Shown: positions 50,216 through 59,702, counted from the first letter of the stretch. The stretch is 64,000 nucleotides of DNA from FACHB-1406 sp034189065 (GCA_034189065.1 JAXHVQ010000012.1:1-64000); one strand, 5' to 3'. The notes: a model not told the origin generated them from the sequence alone. Numbers and translations are program-made.

Positions 50216-50515
50216 AAATCTCTTCTGTTGTACTATAAAATGTGACAAAAAGCAAGAGTTTGGCGATCGCTTCGGGATAAATCGGGTGAGATGCTGAAGG
50301 GATGTCTCTCGGTTGTGTGAGTTAGACGAGATTATTTCAACTTGACTCTATCATTCTTCCCTAAAGTTGCCTTGCCTAACGTTAACCTGCGGTGGGCATT
50401 ACTGGTTAAGACCGGGACACGGCGTTTGTTTAATTTAGAGTTCGGAGATGAATTTAGAAAATGCCGTGTCCCTACGTTCGCTTTTCGGATAATGCTGAAC
50501 CCATAATTTCACTAT
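50216..50515. other. Gene-free stretch with GGTGGGCATT and ACGGCGTTTG repeat pieces
   Basis: 300 bases with no gene. It includes GCGGTGGGCATTACTGGTTAAG (50390s) and ACACGGCGTTTGTTTAATT paired with AAATGCCGTGTCCCTACG, a repeat that recurs around 53.9-54.9 kb. Confidence 0.5.
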
Positions 50516-50872
50516 TTACCATCGACAAAAATCTTTAATTGACTCATTATATTGAAGTAAAGCAACAAATCTGTACAGACTTGCGATAGAAAAGATAATA
50601 CATACTCCATTGGCAACCCACAACTTTTGGAAAAATCTCCCAAACATACCATTCCCGACACTCATTCCTCCGATGAAAACGGCGGTTAGCCAGATACAAA
50701 ACATTCCTACCACCGCTGCTATTTCACCATCGGTGTCGCAGTCGATAAGCGTGGGGTCGTAATATTTATTAAAAGGTCCTACAAACGCGAGAAAACCCCA
50801 AAATAGTAACCAACTCAAGAGTATAATTTGAATAATACACGACGCGATCGCGTTTCCAGTCCCCTTGGTCAT
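50516..50872 (-). CDS. Small multi-spanning membrane protein, unrecognised
   Basis: 118 residues with three or four hydrophobic helices: ASCIIQIILLSWLLFWGFLA, IAAVVGMFCIWLTAVFIGGM, and LWVANGVCIIFSIASLYRFV. A polar loop DPTLIDCDTDG lies between the first two. It is divergent from the STAND-TPR gene and may or may not be functionally linked. No family recognised. Confidence 0.6.
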   Translation of the reverse strand: MTKGTGNAIASCIIQIILLSWLLFWGFLAFVGPFNKYYDPTLIDCDTDGEIAAVVGMFCIWLTAVFIGGMSVGNGMFGRFFQKLWVANGVCIIFSIASLYRFVALLQYNESIKDFCRW

Positions 50873-50969
50873 TTATCCTCTGCTCGCTCCACCCATTAAA
50901 ATAGTTCCATCGAACGTAAATTGCCCCGCTGTCAACTCAAAACTGTTTACCAATCGCCGTTTACCGTTC

Positions 50970-53822
50970 ATGCCAAGTCTCCAAGAGATTAACAAACAGC
51001 GTCAACGCTCCAATTTTGTCGGACGCGAGGAACAAATCGATGCCTTTTACAAAAACCTCGACTTCTCTCTCCAGGATAAACGCCGCCGCTTCATTTTTAA
51101 TGTTTGGGGACAGGGAGGCGTGGGGAAAAGTACGCTGTTAAAGCAGTTTCGCAAAATTGCTGAGGAGGCGAAAATTGTTACTGCTCTTATTGATGAAGCC
51201 GAACGCAGCGCGCCGGAAGCGATGGGACGTTTTGCGCAACAGTTGGAGGAAAAAGGGTATAAGTTGGGGCAGTTTTCGGAACGCTACAAAGTTTATCGTC
51301 AGAAGAAACAAGAGTTGGAAGCGGACCCCGAAGCGCCTCAAGGATTTTCTGCTTTTGTGGGGAAATCTTTAGCGAAAACGGGGATGAAGTTGGGGCGACA
51401 TCTTCCTGGTGCGGGGGTGGCATTGGAGTTTGTTGATGAAGAAGGGATGGCGACGCAGGCGGGAGAATGGGCGACGTATGTGGCGAAAAAGTTGGGCAAC
51501 AAAGATGAAGTTCGTCTCATTCAAGAACCTGTGGATGTATTGACTCCTCTATTTTTACGGGAGTTGGACAAGGTAGCAGAAAAGACAAAAGTTGCTCTCT
51601 TTTTTGATACCTACGAATGCACCGATGACTTTTTAGATCGTTGGTTGCGGGAGGTGTTTGCAGGGCGCTATGGCGAGGTTTCTGACTGTATTTTATGGAT
51701 TATTGCAGGCAGACAGGAGTTGGAGGAAAATCGGTGGGCGGACTATGAGGGGTTAATGGCGCGCTTGCCTTTGGAACCGTTTACCGAGGAGGAGGCGAAG
51801 CAATATTTGGCGCGCAAAGGGATTACTAATAGCCGGGTTATTGAGACGATTTTAAGTTTATCGGGACGCTTGCCTTTGTTGGTAGCAACCTTGGCGGCAG
51901 AAAGTCCTAACGATCCCGAAAAGGTGGGCGATCCCAGCGGGACGGCGGTGGAGCGGTTTCTCAAGTGGGTGGACGACCCCAAACGGCGACAGGTGGCGCT
52001 GGATGCGGCGTTGGCGCGCGGTTTGAACCGGGATATCTTGGCGCAGTTGAATGGGAAGGAAGAGGCGGATAAGCTGTTTGATTGGCTGAGGGAGATGCCG
52101 TTTGTGGAGGAACATCCCCAGGGTTGGAAGTATCACGATGTCGTTAGGATGCAAATGTTGCACCGCAAGCGTCTGACTTCGCCCCAAGGTTGGGCGGAGT
52201 TGCAAGGGAAGTTGGTGGATTATTATGATGCGCTGCGCAAGGGTTTGGCGTTGGAGGAGGCGAAGCAGCAGCGCGATGAAACGTGGCAGGGGTACACGCT
52301 GGAGGTGCTGTATCATTGCCTCTGTCAAGCACCGCAGAAGCAGTTGCCCGTTGCGCTGAATGAGTTTTTGGCGGCGTTGAAAGAGCAGGGCAGTTTTGCG
52401 CGGAAGTGGGCGGAAACGATGGAACGGGCGGGGAAGGATGTTGAGGTGGCTGAGGTGCGGCGGTGGGGAGAGCGTTTGGTGGAGGGGTTGACGGCTTATG
52501 ACGAGGAGCGGTATGAGGTGACGGTTTCGTTGTTTGCGGAATTGGTGAAGTGTTCTGAAGTTGAGGAGCAGTGGAAGGCGGTTGCTTTGGCTTGGCGGGG
52601 CGAAACGTATCGTTTGATGGGGCGTTATGAGGATGCGCTTCGAGATTTTGATAAGGCGATCGCGATCGACTCTGAATATAAATGGGCGATCGCGAGTCGA
52701 GGCGAAACTTACCGTTTGATGGAACGATACGAAGAAGCACTTAAAGACTTCGATAGAGCTATTGAACTCGATCCTCAATACGAATGGGCGATCGCGAATC
52801 GAGGCAATACTTACTTTTTAATGAAGCGTTATGAAGAAGCACTTAAAGACTACGATAGAGCTATTGAATTCGATCCTAAAGATGATTGGGCGATCGCGAA
52901 CCGAGGCTTTACTTGCCAAAAAATGGGACGTTACGAACAAGCACTCAAAGACTTCGACAAAGTGATGGAACTCGATCCTGAATATGATTGTGCGATCGAG
53001 CGTCGAGGCGTAACTCACCGAAAAATGGGGCGATACGAAAAGGCATTTGAAGACTTCGATAAAGCGATTGAACTCGACTCTGAGTGTAAAAGGACGATCG
53101 GGCATCAAGGTCAAACTTATCGTTTAATGGAACGTTATGAAGAGGCGCTCAAAGACTTGAATAGAGCGATTGAACTCGATCCTAAAGATGATTGGGCAAT
53201 TGGCGAACGAGGCCGAACTTACCGCAAAATGGGACGATACGAAGAGGCGCTCAAAGACTTCGACAAAGTAATTGAACTCGATCCTCAAGACGATTGGGCG
53301 ATCGTGCAGCGAGGTATAACTTACCGAGAAATGGGGCGTTATGAAAAGATGCTTAAAGACTTCGATAGAGTTATTGAACTCGAACCTGAAGATAGTTTAG
53401 TAATCGTGAGTCGAAGTTATATTTACCTAATACTTCAACGTTATGCCGAAGCACTTGCCGATTTGAAACGCGCAAGTCAACTAGACTTTCATCATATCTA
53501 TTTGTATAATCGCGCGATTGCCTACCGAGCCCTCAACCAACCCGGTAAGGCCCGAACCGACTTTCAGCGCGCTATCCAACTCGCCCAACAAACTTACAAC
53601 AAAAACCCCGAATATTGGAGGAATACCTTTAACCTTGCCCTCTACTTCCTCGCATCGGGCAATAGCCAACAAGCCAAACACTTTTATCGCGATGCCATTA
53701 CGCGAGGTGCGCCATCCCGACACATTCAAATTGCCATCTACGGTATAGGGGAGTTGTTACGCATTTTTCCCCAACATAAGGGCGCAACCGCCGCGCGACG
53801 GGCGTTAAACCGTTTTCTTTGA
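50970..53822 (+). CDS. STAND-type AAA ATPase with C-terminal TPR repeats
   Basis: 950 residues from the ATG at 50970 (MPSLQEINKQRQRSNFVGRE); upstream codons back to 50865 would overlap the divergent gene. It contains a FVGREEQ start typical of STAND/AAA_16 ATPases, Walker A GQGGVGKST (47-55), Walker B KVALFFDT (207-214), and a winged-helix/arm region to about 450. From about 565 to 900 there are nine to ten TPRs (GRYEEALKDFDRAIELDPxx). STAND proteins use the C-terminal repeats to sense a ligand and oligomerise; many are immune or signalling receptors. No effector domain is seen at the N-terminus, so the output, if any, is unknown. Confidence 0.85.
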   Translation: MPSLQEINKQRQRSNFVGREEQIDAFYKNLDFSLQDKRRRFIFNVWGQGGVGKSTLLKQFRKIAEEAKIVTALIDEAERSAPEAMGRFAQQLEEKGYKLGQFSERYKVYRQKKQELEADPEAPQGFSAFVGKSLAKTGMKLGRHLPGAGVALEFVDEEGMATQAGEWATYVAKKLGNKDEVRLIQEPVDVLTPLFLRELDKVAEKTKVALFFDTYECTDDFLDRWLREVFAGRYGEVSDCILWIIAGRQELEENRWADYEGLMARLPLEPFTEEEAKQYLARKGITNSRVIETILSLSGRLPLLVATLAAESPNDPEKVGDPSGTAVERFLKWVDDPKRRQVALDAALARGLNRDILAQLNGKEEADKLFDWLREMPFVEEHPQGWKYHDVVRMQMLHRKRLTSPQGWAELQGKLVDYYDALRKGLALEEAKQQRDETWQGYTLEVLYHCLCQAPQKQLPVALNEFLAALKEQGSFARKWAETMERAGKDVEVAEVRRWGERLVEGLTAYDEERYEVTVSLFAELVKCSEVEEQWKAVALAWRGETYRLMGRYEDALRDFDKAIAIDSEYKWAIASRGETYRLMERYEEALKDFDRAIELDPQYEWAIANRGNTYFLMKRYEEALKDYDRAIEFDPKDDWAIANRGFTCQKMGRYEQALKDFDKVMELDPEYDCAIERRGVTHRKMGRYEKAFEDFDKAIELDSECKRTIGHQGQTYRLMERYEEALKDLNRAIELDPKDDWAIGERGRTYRKMGRYEEALKDFDKVIELDPQDDWAIVQRGITYREMGRYEKMLKDFDRVIELEPEDSLVIVSRSYIYLILQRYAEALADLKRASQLDFHHIYLYNRAIAYRALNQPGKARTDFQRAIQLAQQTYNKNPEYWRNTFNLALYFLASGNSQQAKHFYRDAITRGAPSRHIQIAIYGIGELLRIFPQHKGATAARRALNRFL

Positions 53823-54193
53823 AAGGCTGCTACAAAGGGGCGACGGGGTGACGGGGGGACGGGGACTGTAGCAAAATTTGATGAATCTGGTATTAATCAA
53901 TTCACAATTCACAATAATTGTGGGGATGCGGCGTTTGTTGGGTTTTGGGTTGGGATAACACCAGGGTTTTAATAAGGACACGGCGTTTGTTCGATACTCT
54001 ACTTCCGCCCTCGTTGTGGTGGGCATTGCAAGTTAAAATTTCTTTTCTCAATTCTCTTTTCTTATGGCAATACCTACCCTACCAAGATTGGGTGCGAACA
54101 ACGATTTGGCTGCTGCGTCCGATCGCTTCTCTTCCGACATCTGCTTAAAATAGAGACAAATCCTCCCGCGTAGAGCCTGCAATTAAGTCTCCC
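53823..54193. other. Gene-free stretch of dispersed repeats
   Basis: 371 bases. It contains G-rich GACGGGG units (53838-53868), TTCACAATTCACAATAATTG, ACACGGCGTTTGTT, and a GGTGGGCATTGC ... GGCAATACCTACCC hairpin (about 54018-54083). No gene. Confidence 0.6.
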
Positions 54194-54451
54194 ATGAGTA
54201 TTGCCCTAACCCCCCAACAAGAACAACTCATCCGCGCCCAACTTGAAACCGGACGCTACACCAATGCTGCTGAAGTTATTACCGACGCGCTACAGTTGCT
54301 CGAAAAACGCGATCGCTATCATCATTGGCTCGAAGAACTGGGCGCTAAAATTGATATTGCTGCCGAACAACTCGATCGCGGTGAAGGTGTTGATGGCGAA
54401 ACCGCGATCGCTCAAATTAGAGCTAAACTCCACAAAACCCGCGAGGTCTAA
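54194..54451 (+). CDS. ParD-type antitoxin
   Basis: 85 residues. It begins with the ParD ribbon-helix-helix pattern: SIALTPQQEQLIRAQLETGR YTNAAEVITDALQLLEKRD. The C-terminal part (DIAAEQLDRGEGVDGETAIA) is the usual toxin-wrapping tail. ParD proteins repress their own operon and block ParE. The partner toxin downstream is truncated (next entry), so this antitoxin is now an orphan. Confidence 0.85.
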   Translation: MSIALTPQQEQLIRAQLETGRYTNAAEVITDALQLLEKRDRYHHWLEELGAKIDIAAEQLDRGEGVDGETAIAQIRAKLHKTREV

Positions 54452-54457
54452 TGGTTT

Positions 54458-54580
54458 GTGAACCAATATATCATCTCGCCAGCCGCCATTAGCGATCTTG
54501 AGGAAATTATTAACTATTTTGCGACGCGCAATGTTGATGCAGGCGATCGCGATTTAGAAGCTTTTTTTGAAGAGAATTGA
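54458..54580 (+). pseudogene. Truncated ParE-type toxin
   Basis: A 40-codon frame from GTG 54458 reads NQYIISPAAISDLEEIINYF ATRNVD, the N-terminal half of ParE/RelE toxins (xYxxSxxAxxDLxxIxxYxxxxN). The normal length is about 95-100 residues. It stops at TGA 54578, where the 164-bp repeat unit begins, so the 3' half was lost or replaced by repeat DNA. Not listed among long frames because of its length. Confidence 0.65.
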
Positions 54581-54586
54581 GTATTT

Positions 54587-54914
54587 GCTAGGTTTTAACA
54601 AGGACGCGGCGTTTGTTTGATTGAGAATTTGGACAAGAATTTAGCAAATGCCGTATTCCTACGTTCGGTCGCTAAGTTGTGGTGGGCATTGCAAGTTAAG
54701 ATTTCTTTCCTTTATTTTCTTTTCTTGATGGCAATTCCCACCCTACAACTGCTAGGTTTTAACAAGGATATGGCGTTTGTTTGATTGAGAATTTGGACAA
54801 GAATTTAGCAAATGCCGTATTCCTACGTTCGGTCGCTAAGTTAGGATGGGCATTGCAAGTTAAAATTTCTCACCTTAATTTTCTTTTCGCGATGGCAATG
54901 CCTACCCTACAACT
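54587..54914. repeat. Two tandem 164-bp repeat units
   Basis: Unit 1 is 54587-54750 and unit 2 is 54751-54914. Both read GCTAGGTTTTAACAAGGA ... GGCGTTTGTTTGATTGAG ... AAATGCCGTATTCCTACG, and each includes an internal GGGCATTGC ... GGCAATxCCxACCC hairpin. They differ at only a few bases, so the duplication is recent. Confidence 0.85.
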
Positions 54915-55313
54915 TTTGTAATGGGTATGAGCAATTTTTCCTCATCGACAACATTTGTAGATGCGGTTATTACTGAAATACGGAAGATATTTTTTACATT
55001 GTCTTTGAATAAAGGCATTAAAAAAGTAAAACAAGCAAACAATAGTAAGTCAAAAGTAAGCAAAAATAAATTTAATTTACAAACGGTTAAATATCAAATT
55101 TACTATTGACATAATTCAAAAAAGTAGATATTGTTATTTCATCGGGAAACGCAATTCAAGCAACTCCCGAATTGGGAAGATTTCTGGGAAAAATGAGGAA
55201 AGTCTAACCGACCCCATCGCCCCAAAAATGCAAATACCCGCCGAAGACGCGCTAACACCACGCCTCCAGCAGGATTTCCCCCAATTAACAGTACCTTAAT
55301 TAGGAGCGGCATT
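54915..55313. other. AT-rich stretch without supported gene
   Basis: About 400 bases. A 62-codon frame at 54921-55109 is lysine- and asparagine-rich with no recognised feature. The section 55140-55300 looks like ordinary spacer (ATTGGGAAGATTTCTGGG). Confidence 0.4.
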
Positions 55314-55532
55314 ATGCTAGCAGAAAACTTGGAAGATTTAAAGACAACGATCGAGATGATGGATCTCTACCAGCGCGCGTTTTACGAACTGGGCTTGCTG
55401 CTTAGCGATCGCGCGACGGAACCCAAGCAAGTCGAAGTGTTGGCCTTCGCGGTCAAAACCCTGGCTGAGTCGATGAACGGCGATCGCGATGTCTTAATCG
55501 ATGCCACCTTTAGCTTAGAGCGCGAAGCCTGA
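55314..55532 (+). CDS. Small conserved acidic protein
   Basis: 72 residues, predicted all-helical (LEDLKTTIEMMDLYQRAFYE; VEVLAFAVKTLAESMNGDRD). A TAGGAG ribosome binding site is 10 bases before the ATG, and HIP1-type codon context fits the host. No domain recognised. A perfect inverted repeat follows the stop. Confidence 0.6.
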   Translation: MLAENLEDLKTTIEMMDLYQRAFYELGLLLSDRATEPKQVEVLAFAVKTLAESMNGDRDVLIDATFSLEREA

Positions 55533-55540
55533 CCCCCCTA

Positions 55541-55601
55541 ACCCCCCTTAATTCCCACCTTTCCAAGGGGGGCTAGGGGGGTTAGGGGAATTAAGGGGGG
55601 T
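55541..55601. terminator. Perfect 16-bp inverted repeat after the 72-residue gene
   Basis: ACCCCCCTTAATTCCC (55541-55556) is repeated inverted as GGGAATTAAGGGGGGT (55586-55601). An inner CCTTTCCAAGGGGGG hairpin adds structure. It is probably a dispersed C/G-rich repeat serving as a bidirectional terminator; there is no long T-run. Confidence 0.5.
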
Positions 55602-55707
55602 GGGGGCTTGAAGTCGAACAATATACTTCACGAAACTAGAAAATGCTATAACAGCACTCCTGCGTTCCATAATAAAAGGAGTTCAAACGCATTTATTAAG
55701 ATCGGCA

Positions 55708-56280
55708 ATGACCATTAATCTCACCAAAGGAACCACCCTCAGCCTCGACAAAGTAATCCCCAACCTCGAAGCGGTATTTACCGGTTTGGGATGGGATGTG
55801 GGAACGAGCGGACAGACCTTCGACCTCGATGTTTCGGTGTTTATGTTGGGGAGTAACGGGCGCTTGGTGTCCGATAAGCACTTTGTCTTCTACAATCAAA
55901 AGCGATCGCCGGAACCCTCCCCCGCCTTGGAACTCACCGGAGATAATCGTACCGGTGCGGGGGAAGGGGACGACGAAGCGGTTATCATGGACTTGCGCAA
56001 AGTAGACCCGGCGGTCCAAGAAATTACCATTTGCATTACCATCCACGAAGCCGAAGCCAGGGGACAAAATTTCGGTGGAGTCAGCGAAGCCTACATTCGC
56101 CTGGTAAATATCGCCAACCGCGAGGAACTCCTGCGTTACGACCTCGACGCTCAATTTTCCAACGAAACGGCGGTAGTCATGGCAAAATTCAAGCGAGAAG
56201 GCGAAAGTTGGTCGATGACGGCGGTGGGAGAAGGGTATCCCGGCAATCTTTCCGGTTTATTGGAACGGTACAATTCATAA
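55708..56280 (+). CDS. TerD family stress protein
   Basis: 190 residues, the usual TerD length. It shows the signature LTKGTTLSLDK at the start, the calcium-binding WDVGTSGQTFDLDVSVFMLG, the DNRTGAGEGDDEAVIMDLRK loop and the end LVNIANREELLRYDLDAQFS. TerD-type proteins are calcium-binding and occur in tellurite resistance and stress (ter) clusters. No other ter genes adjoin. It is convergent with pstB. Confidence 0.88.
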   Translation: MTINLTKGTTLSLDKVIPNLEAVFTGLGWDVGTSGQTFDLDVSVFMLGSNGRLVSDKHFVFYNQKRSPEPSPALELTGDNRTGAGEGDDEAVIMDLRKVDPAVQEITICITIHEAEARGQNFGGVSEAYIRLVNIANREELLRYDLDAQFSNETAVVMAKFKREGESWSMTAVGEGYPGNLSGLLERYNS

Positions 56281-56499
56281 TGAATAATGAATAATGAATA
56301 ATGAATAATGAACAATGAGCAGTTACAGTGGAAGGTAGCGAACGCAGGTACCGGACGGACAATTCATGACCAAAGAGGTCTTAGACACAATTAATCAATT
56401 AATAATTATTAATTGATAATTGATAGCAAGTAGTAGGGACGTTCAATTGAACGTCCCCGCCTACATTGACAATTGCGAATTACGAATTGCGCGCTTCCA
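56281..56499. repeat. Intergenic repeats and AT palindrome
   Basis: AATGAAT heptamers (56280-56318) are followed by a perfect 24-base palindrome at 56394-56417 (ATCAATTAATAA and its reverse complement) and a GGGACGTTCAATTGAACGTCCC palindrome like that inside the MITEs. It separates convergent terD and pstB and could act as a bidirectional terminator. Confidence 0.6.
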
Positions 56500-57315
56500 T
56501 TACCCAAAACGCCCCTGAATATAATCCCTCGTACTTTCTTGCTGCGCCGAAGAAAAGAGATTAATCGTCGGTCCATACTCAACCATGCGACCGATGCGGC
56601 TTTCGTCTGTGTTAAAAAATGCCGTATAATCCGAAATGCGAGAAGCCTGCTGCATATTATGGGTAACGATCGCGATCGTCAAATTCTCCTTTAACGACTG
56701 AATCAACTCCTCAATTTTCAACGTCGAAATGGGGTCGAGGGCAGAACAAGGTTCGTCCATCAACAGCACCTTGGGTTGTACGGCAAGGGCGCGGGCGATA
56801 CACAAACGCTGCTGCTGACCGCCAGAAAGACCCAAACCCTCCTTCTTCAAATTATCCTTAACCTCATCCCACAGCGCTGCGCCGCGCAACGCCGACTCCA
56901 CAATGGCATCTAATTCGCCTTGACGTTTGCGCTCAAAAATCCGCACGCCGTAGGCAACATTATCATAAATACTCATGGGAAAAGGATTGGGTTTTTGAAA
57001 CACCATTCCAATGCGGCGGCGGAGGCGATTAGTATTCACCCGCCGACCGTAAATATTTTGCCCAAAAAATTCAACTCTTCCCTTGACTTGCACCGCCCCT
57101 TCCAATTCGGCAATACGGTTTAATGCCTTCAAAAAGGTTGACTTTCCACAACCCGAAGGACCGATTAAAGCCGTGACTTGATTTTGCACAATATCTATCG
57201 AAACGCCATCGAGAACTTTATGGGTTCCGTAGAAAAAGCTCAAATCGCAAACGGACAAAGCAGGCAAATTAGAACGAGACTCTTCAAGGAGGGGGGACTG
57301 TTTTTCGATCTCCAT
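56500..57315 (-). CDS. pstB: Phosphate ABC transporter ATP-binding protein
   Basis: 271 residues. It has Walker A GPSGCGKST, the PstB-specific LNRIAELEGAVQVKGRVEFF region, signature LSGGQQQRLCIARA and Walker B LLMDEPCSALDP. It hydrolyses ATP to drive phosphate import by PstA/PstC. It ends the minus-strand pstSCAB operon, 15 bases after pstA. Confidence 0.95.
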   Translation of the reverse strand: MEIEKQSPLLEESRSNLPALSVCDLSFFYGTHKVLDGVSIDIVQNQVTALIGPSGCGKSTFLKALNRIAELEGAVQVKGRVEFFGQNIYGRRVNTNRLRRRIGMVFQKPNPFPMSIYDNVAYGVRIFERKRQGELDAIVESALRGAALWDEVKDNLKKEGLGLSGGQQQRLCIARALAVQPKVLLMDEPCSALDPISTLKIEELIQSLKENLTIAIVTHNMQQASRISDYTAFFNTDESRIGRMVEYGPTINLFSSAQQESTRDYIQGRFG

Positions 57316-57330
57316 AATTAATGCGCGAGT

Positions 57331-58299
57331 TTAGCGAGTTTTAAGATTAGCGTTGGTCACAAAGCGAGATAATAAGTTGGCAATAACCACCAAACCAATG
57401 AGAACTAAAGCGGCAGTCCAAGCCAAGGCGTTTTGTTCCTTGAAGGGAGATTGGGCGTAGTTGTAGATTAAAACAGACAAGGAAGGGGTTGGCGTTGCCA
57501 GAGTTTCGGGGATTTCTCGAAGCGTTGTGAGAGCTTCAGCACCTCCCGCAGCTTGACTAAATTCGCCAAGTTTTTCCAATAAAGGCGGCCAAAACTGACT
57601 GGAAAGGGCGGTAAATAACAAGGGAGCAGTTTCTCCCGCAGCGCGCGATACAGCCAACAATACGCCTGTAACAATGGCGGGAATAGCTGAGGGGAGAACC
57701 GCCCGAAAAATCGTGTAAAACCGCCCCGCTCCCAGGGCAGAAGAAGCCAGACGGTATTGTCTGGGAATCAGTTTCAGCGCTTCTTCGGTAGTGAGGGCGA
57801 CGATGGGCAACATAATAGTTCCCAGGGCAAAACCTCCTGCGAAGGCCGAGAATTTTTTCGTGGTTAGGACGAGAACCCCGTAGGCAAAAACTCCCACAAT
57901 AACTGAGGGAACGCTGCTGAGAATAACAGTTGCAAACCGAACAATATTTGCGGCAGTCGAACCTCTTCCTAACTCCGACAAACAAATGCCGACGATAACT
58001 CCCAAGGGAACGCTGAATAAACAGGCTAAAAAAACCATAATCAGCGTTCCTAAAATGGCGTTGGCAAAGCCATTGGGAACGTCGGTTACGCCCATTGGCG
58101 CGGGGAGGGAGACCAATGCTTCCCAACTCAGTTGTCCGAGACCTTGGCGAAGGAGTTTATAGAGAATGGCAAAGAGGGGAATTAAGGCGATCGCGCTCAG
58201 CACAAAGGTGACAACGTTCATCCCTTTTTCAAAAACCGTTCGCGTCGCCGATAGCGGTTCGTACAATTCGTTTTCTAAGGTTTCAAAAGATTTGGACAT
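57331..58299 (-). CDS. pstA: Phosphate ABC transporter permease PstA
   Basis: 322 residues, six predicted membrane helices. The ABC permease EAA loop appears as SSALGAGRFYTIFRAVLPSA. A C-terminal insert (about 235-275: QAAGGAEALTTLREIPETLA) lengthens it relative to short forms. It pairs with PstC to form the membrane channel. Confidence 0.93.
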   Translation of the reverse strand: MSKSFETLENELYEPLSATRTVFEKGMNVVTFVLSAIALIPLFAILYKLLRQGLGQLSWEALVSLPAPMGVTDVPNGFANAILGTLIMVFLACLFSVPLGVIVGICLSELGRGSTAANIVRFATVILSSVPSVIVGVFAYGVLVLTTKKFSAFAGGFALGTIMLPIVALTTEEALKLIPRQYRLASSALGAGRFYTIFRAVLPSAIPAIVTGVLLAVSRAAGETAPLLFTALSSQFWPPLLEKLGEFSQAAGGAEALTTLREIPETLATPTPSLSVLIYNYAQSPFKEQNALAWTAALVLIGLVVIANLLSRFVTNANLKTR

Positions 58300-58390
58300 T
58301 TTGAATGCTGAGTTCTGGGTTATGAGTTCTAAATTCTAAATTCTCCCATTCTTCTATTCTCCCATTCTTCTATTCTTCCATTCTCCCATT

Positions 58391-59386
58391 TCAATCAATG
58401 GCGCGGTTGCCGATTAATTGCACCATCAAGACGGCGATTAAATTGATGGCGAAGGTAATAGCAAAGAGAATTAACGCCAAATACATCAATGAGCCGACGT
58501 GCAATTCGTCCAATGCTTCGGGGAATTGAGTCGCCAACATCGAAGGAATTGTGTATCCCGGCGCTAACAGAGAGGGACTGATTTGGATGGAGTTACCAAT
58601 AACCATTGTCACCGCCATTGTTTCGCCCAAAGCGCGTCCCAAAGCGAGAATAGATGCCCCCAAAATGCCCGAACTGCCTGCCGGTAGCAAAACGCGCCAG
58701 ATCGTCTCCCAACGAGTCGCCCCAAGGGACATGGAGGCGCTGCGAAATTCTCTGGGGAGTGCCGACAAAACTTCTCGACTGATAGCGGCGACGGTGGGAA
58801 GAATCATGACGGCGAGAATAATGACGGCGGCGAACATTCCCAACCCTAACGGTTCGGTGCTAAAAAGGGGAAGCCATTTAAAGTGGGTAAATAACCACTG
58901 TTGTATGGGTTGAAGGAAAGGAATTAAGACAAAAATTCCCCACAGTCCGACGATGACGCTGGGGATGCTGGCAATGAGTTCGACGAGGAAGGCAATGGGC
59001 GATCGCACCCAAGGGGGTAAGAAGTCTTCGCTGGTGACGATGGCGACCGCTACGCCCAAGGAAACGGCGATTAAAATAGCAAGTAGCGAACTGACTAATG
59101 TTCCGTAAATAAAGGGAAGCGCCCCAAATTCCCCTTTGCCGACATTCCAGGTTTGACTCCACAAAAATTTTAGACCGAAAGCGGCGATCGCGGGTCGAGC
59201 GTCTTTGAAGACAATAACGCTCATCCACAATAAAACGCCAACAGTTGCGGCAAAGGCTAAGAACCAAACGACACCGGTTAGACCCAATTCGGTCCAAGTT
59301 TGCTCTCCTTTGCGATTGCCAATATTGACATCGGCGGTTTCGAGGGGGGGAACGATGGATTGGGCTAAGTTTGAACTTTCAGTCAT
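58391..59386 (-). CDS. pstC: Phosphate ABC transporter permease PstC
   Basis: 331 residues with six membrane helices and the EAA motif SASMSLGATRWETIWRVLLP. The N-terminal hydrophilic 30 residues are normal for PstC. The 91-base gap before pstA holds TTCTCCCATTCTTCTATT tandem repeats. Between pstC and pstS lies a MITE copy. Confidence 0.93.
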   Translation of the reverse strand: MTESSNLAQSIVPPLETADVNIGNRKGEQTWTELGLTGVVWFLAFAATVGVLLWMSVIVFKDARPAIAAFGLKFLWSQTWNVGKGEFGALPFIYGTLVSSLLAILIAVSLGVAVAIVTSEDFLPPWVRSPIAFLVELIASIPSVIVGLWGIFVLIPFLQPIQQWLFTHFKWLPLFSTEPLGLGMFAAVIILAVMILPTVAAISREVLSALPREFRSASMSLGATRWETIWRVLLPAGSSGILGASILALGRALGETMAVTMVIGNSIQISPSLLAPGYTIPSMLATQFPEALDELHVGSLMYLALILFAITFAINLIAVLMVQLIGNRAID

Positions 59387-59553
59387 TAATAATTATTCAT
59401 TATTCATTATTCATGGCGACAAGACCTGTGCTGTAACGCGACTGGTGTTGCCGCACGCATCTTATTGCTGAAGAAAGAGGACATTTCCTTGGGGGAAATG
59501 TCCCCTGTGTCGTGGGATTAAACCGCACGTCACTTGCTACAAGCAAACCTATA

Positions 59554-59702
59554 TATAGCGTTTTTAAACGAGACGTAAACGGAGATGAGAAATCGTCTAC
59601 TTTTAAGAATTCCTCGCTCCTCTCTCAAATTCTGAATTCTGAATTCTGAATTCTGAATTCTGTACGAAACGAGAGTTTTACATCCCATTCAGAAATGCTA
59701 TA
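59554..59702. mobile_element. MITE-like element, copy E, inside the pst operon
   Basis: 149 bases between pstC and pstS. The left end TATAGCGTTTTTAAACGAGA and right end CATTCAGAAATGCTATA match copy A. The interior contains five GAATTCT units (about 59629-59660). Both transcript directions could form a long hairpin from the terminal repeats. Confidence 0.7.

Noticed and set aside
51858..52778. 306-codon minus-strand frame within the STAND-TPR gene
   Set aside because: Antisense shadow; repeats mirror the TPR periodicity.
54921..55109. 62-codon AT-rich frame
   Set aside because: Lys/Asn-rich, no ribosome binding site or conserved feature; kept only as a remark in the spacer entry.
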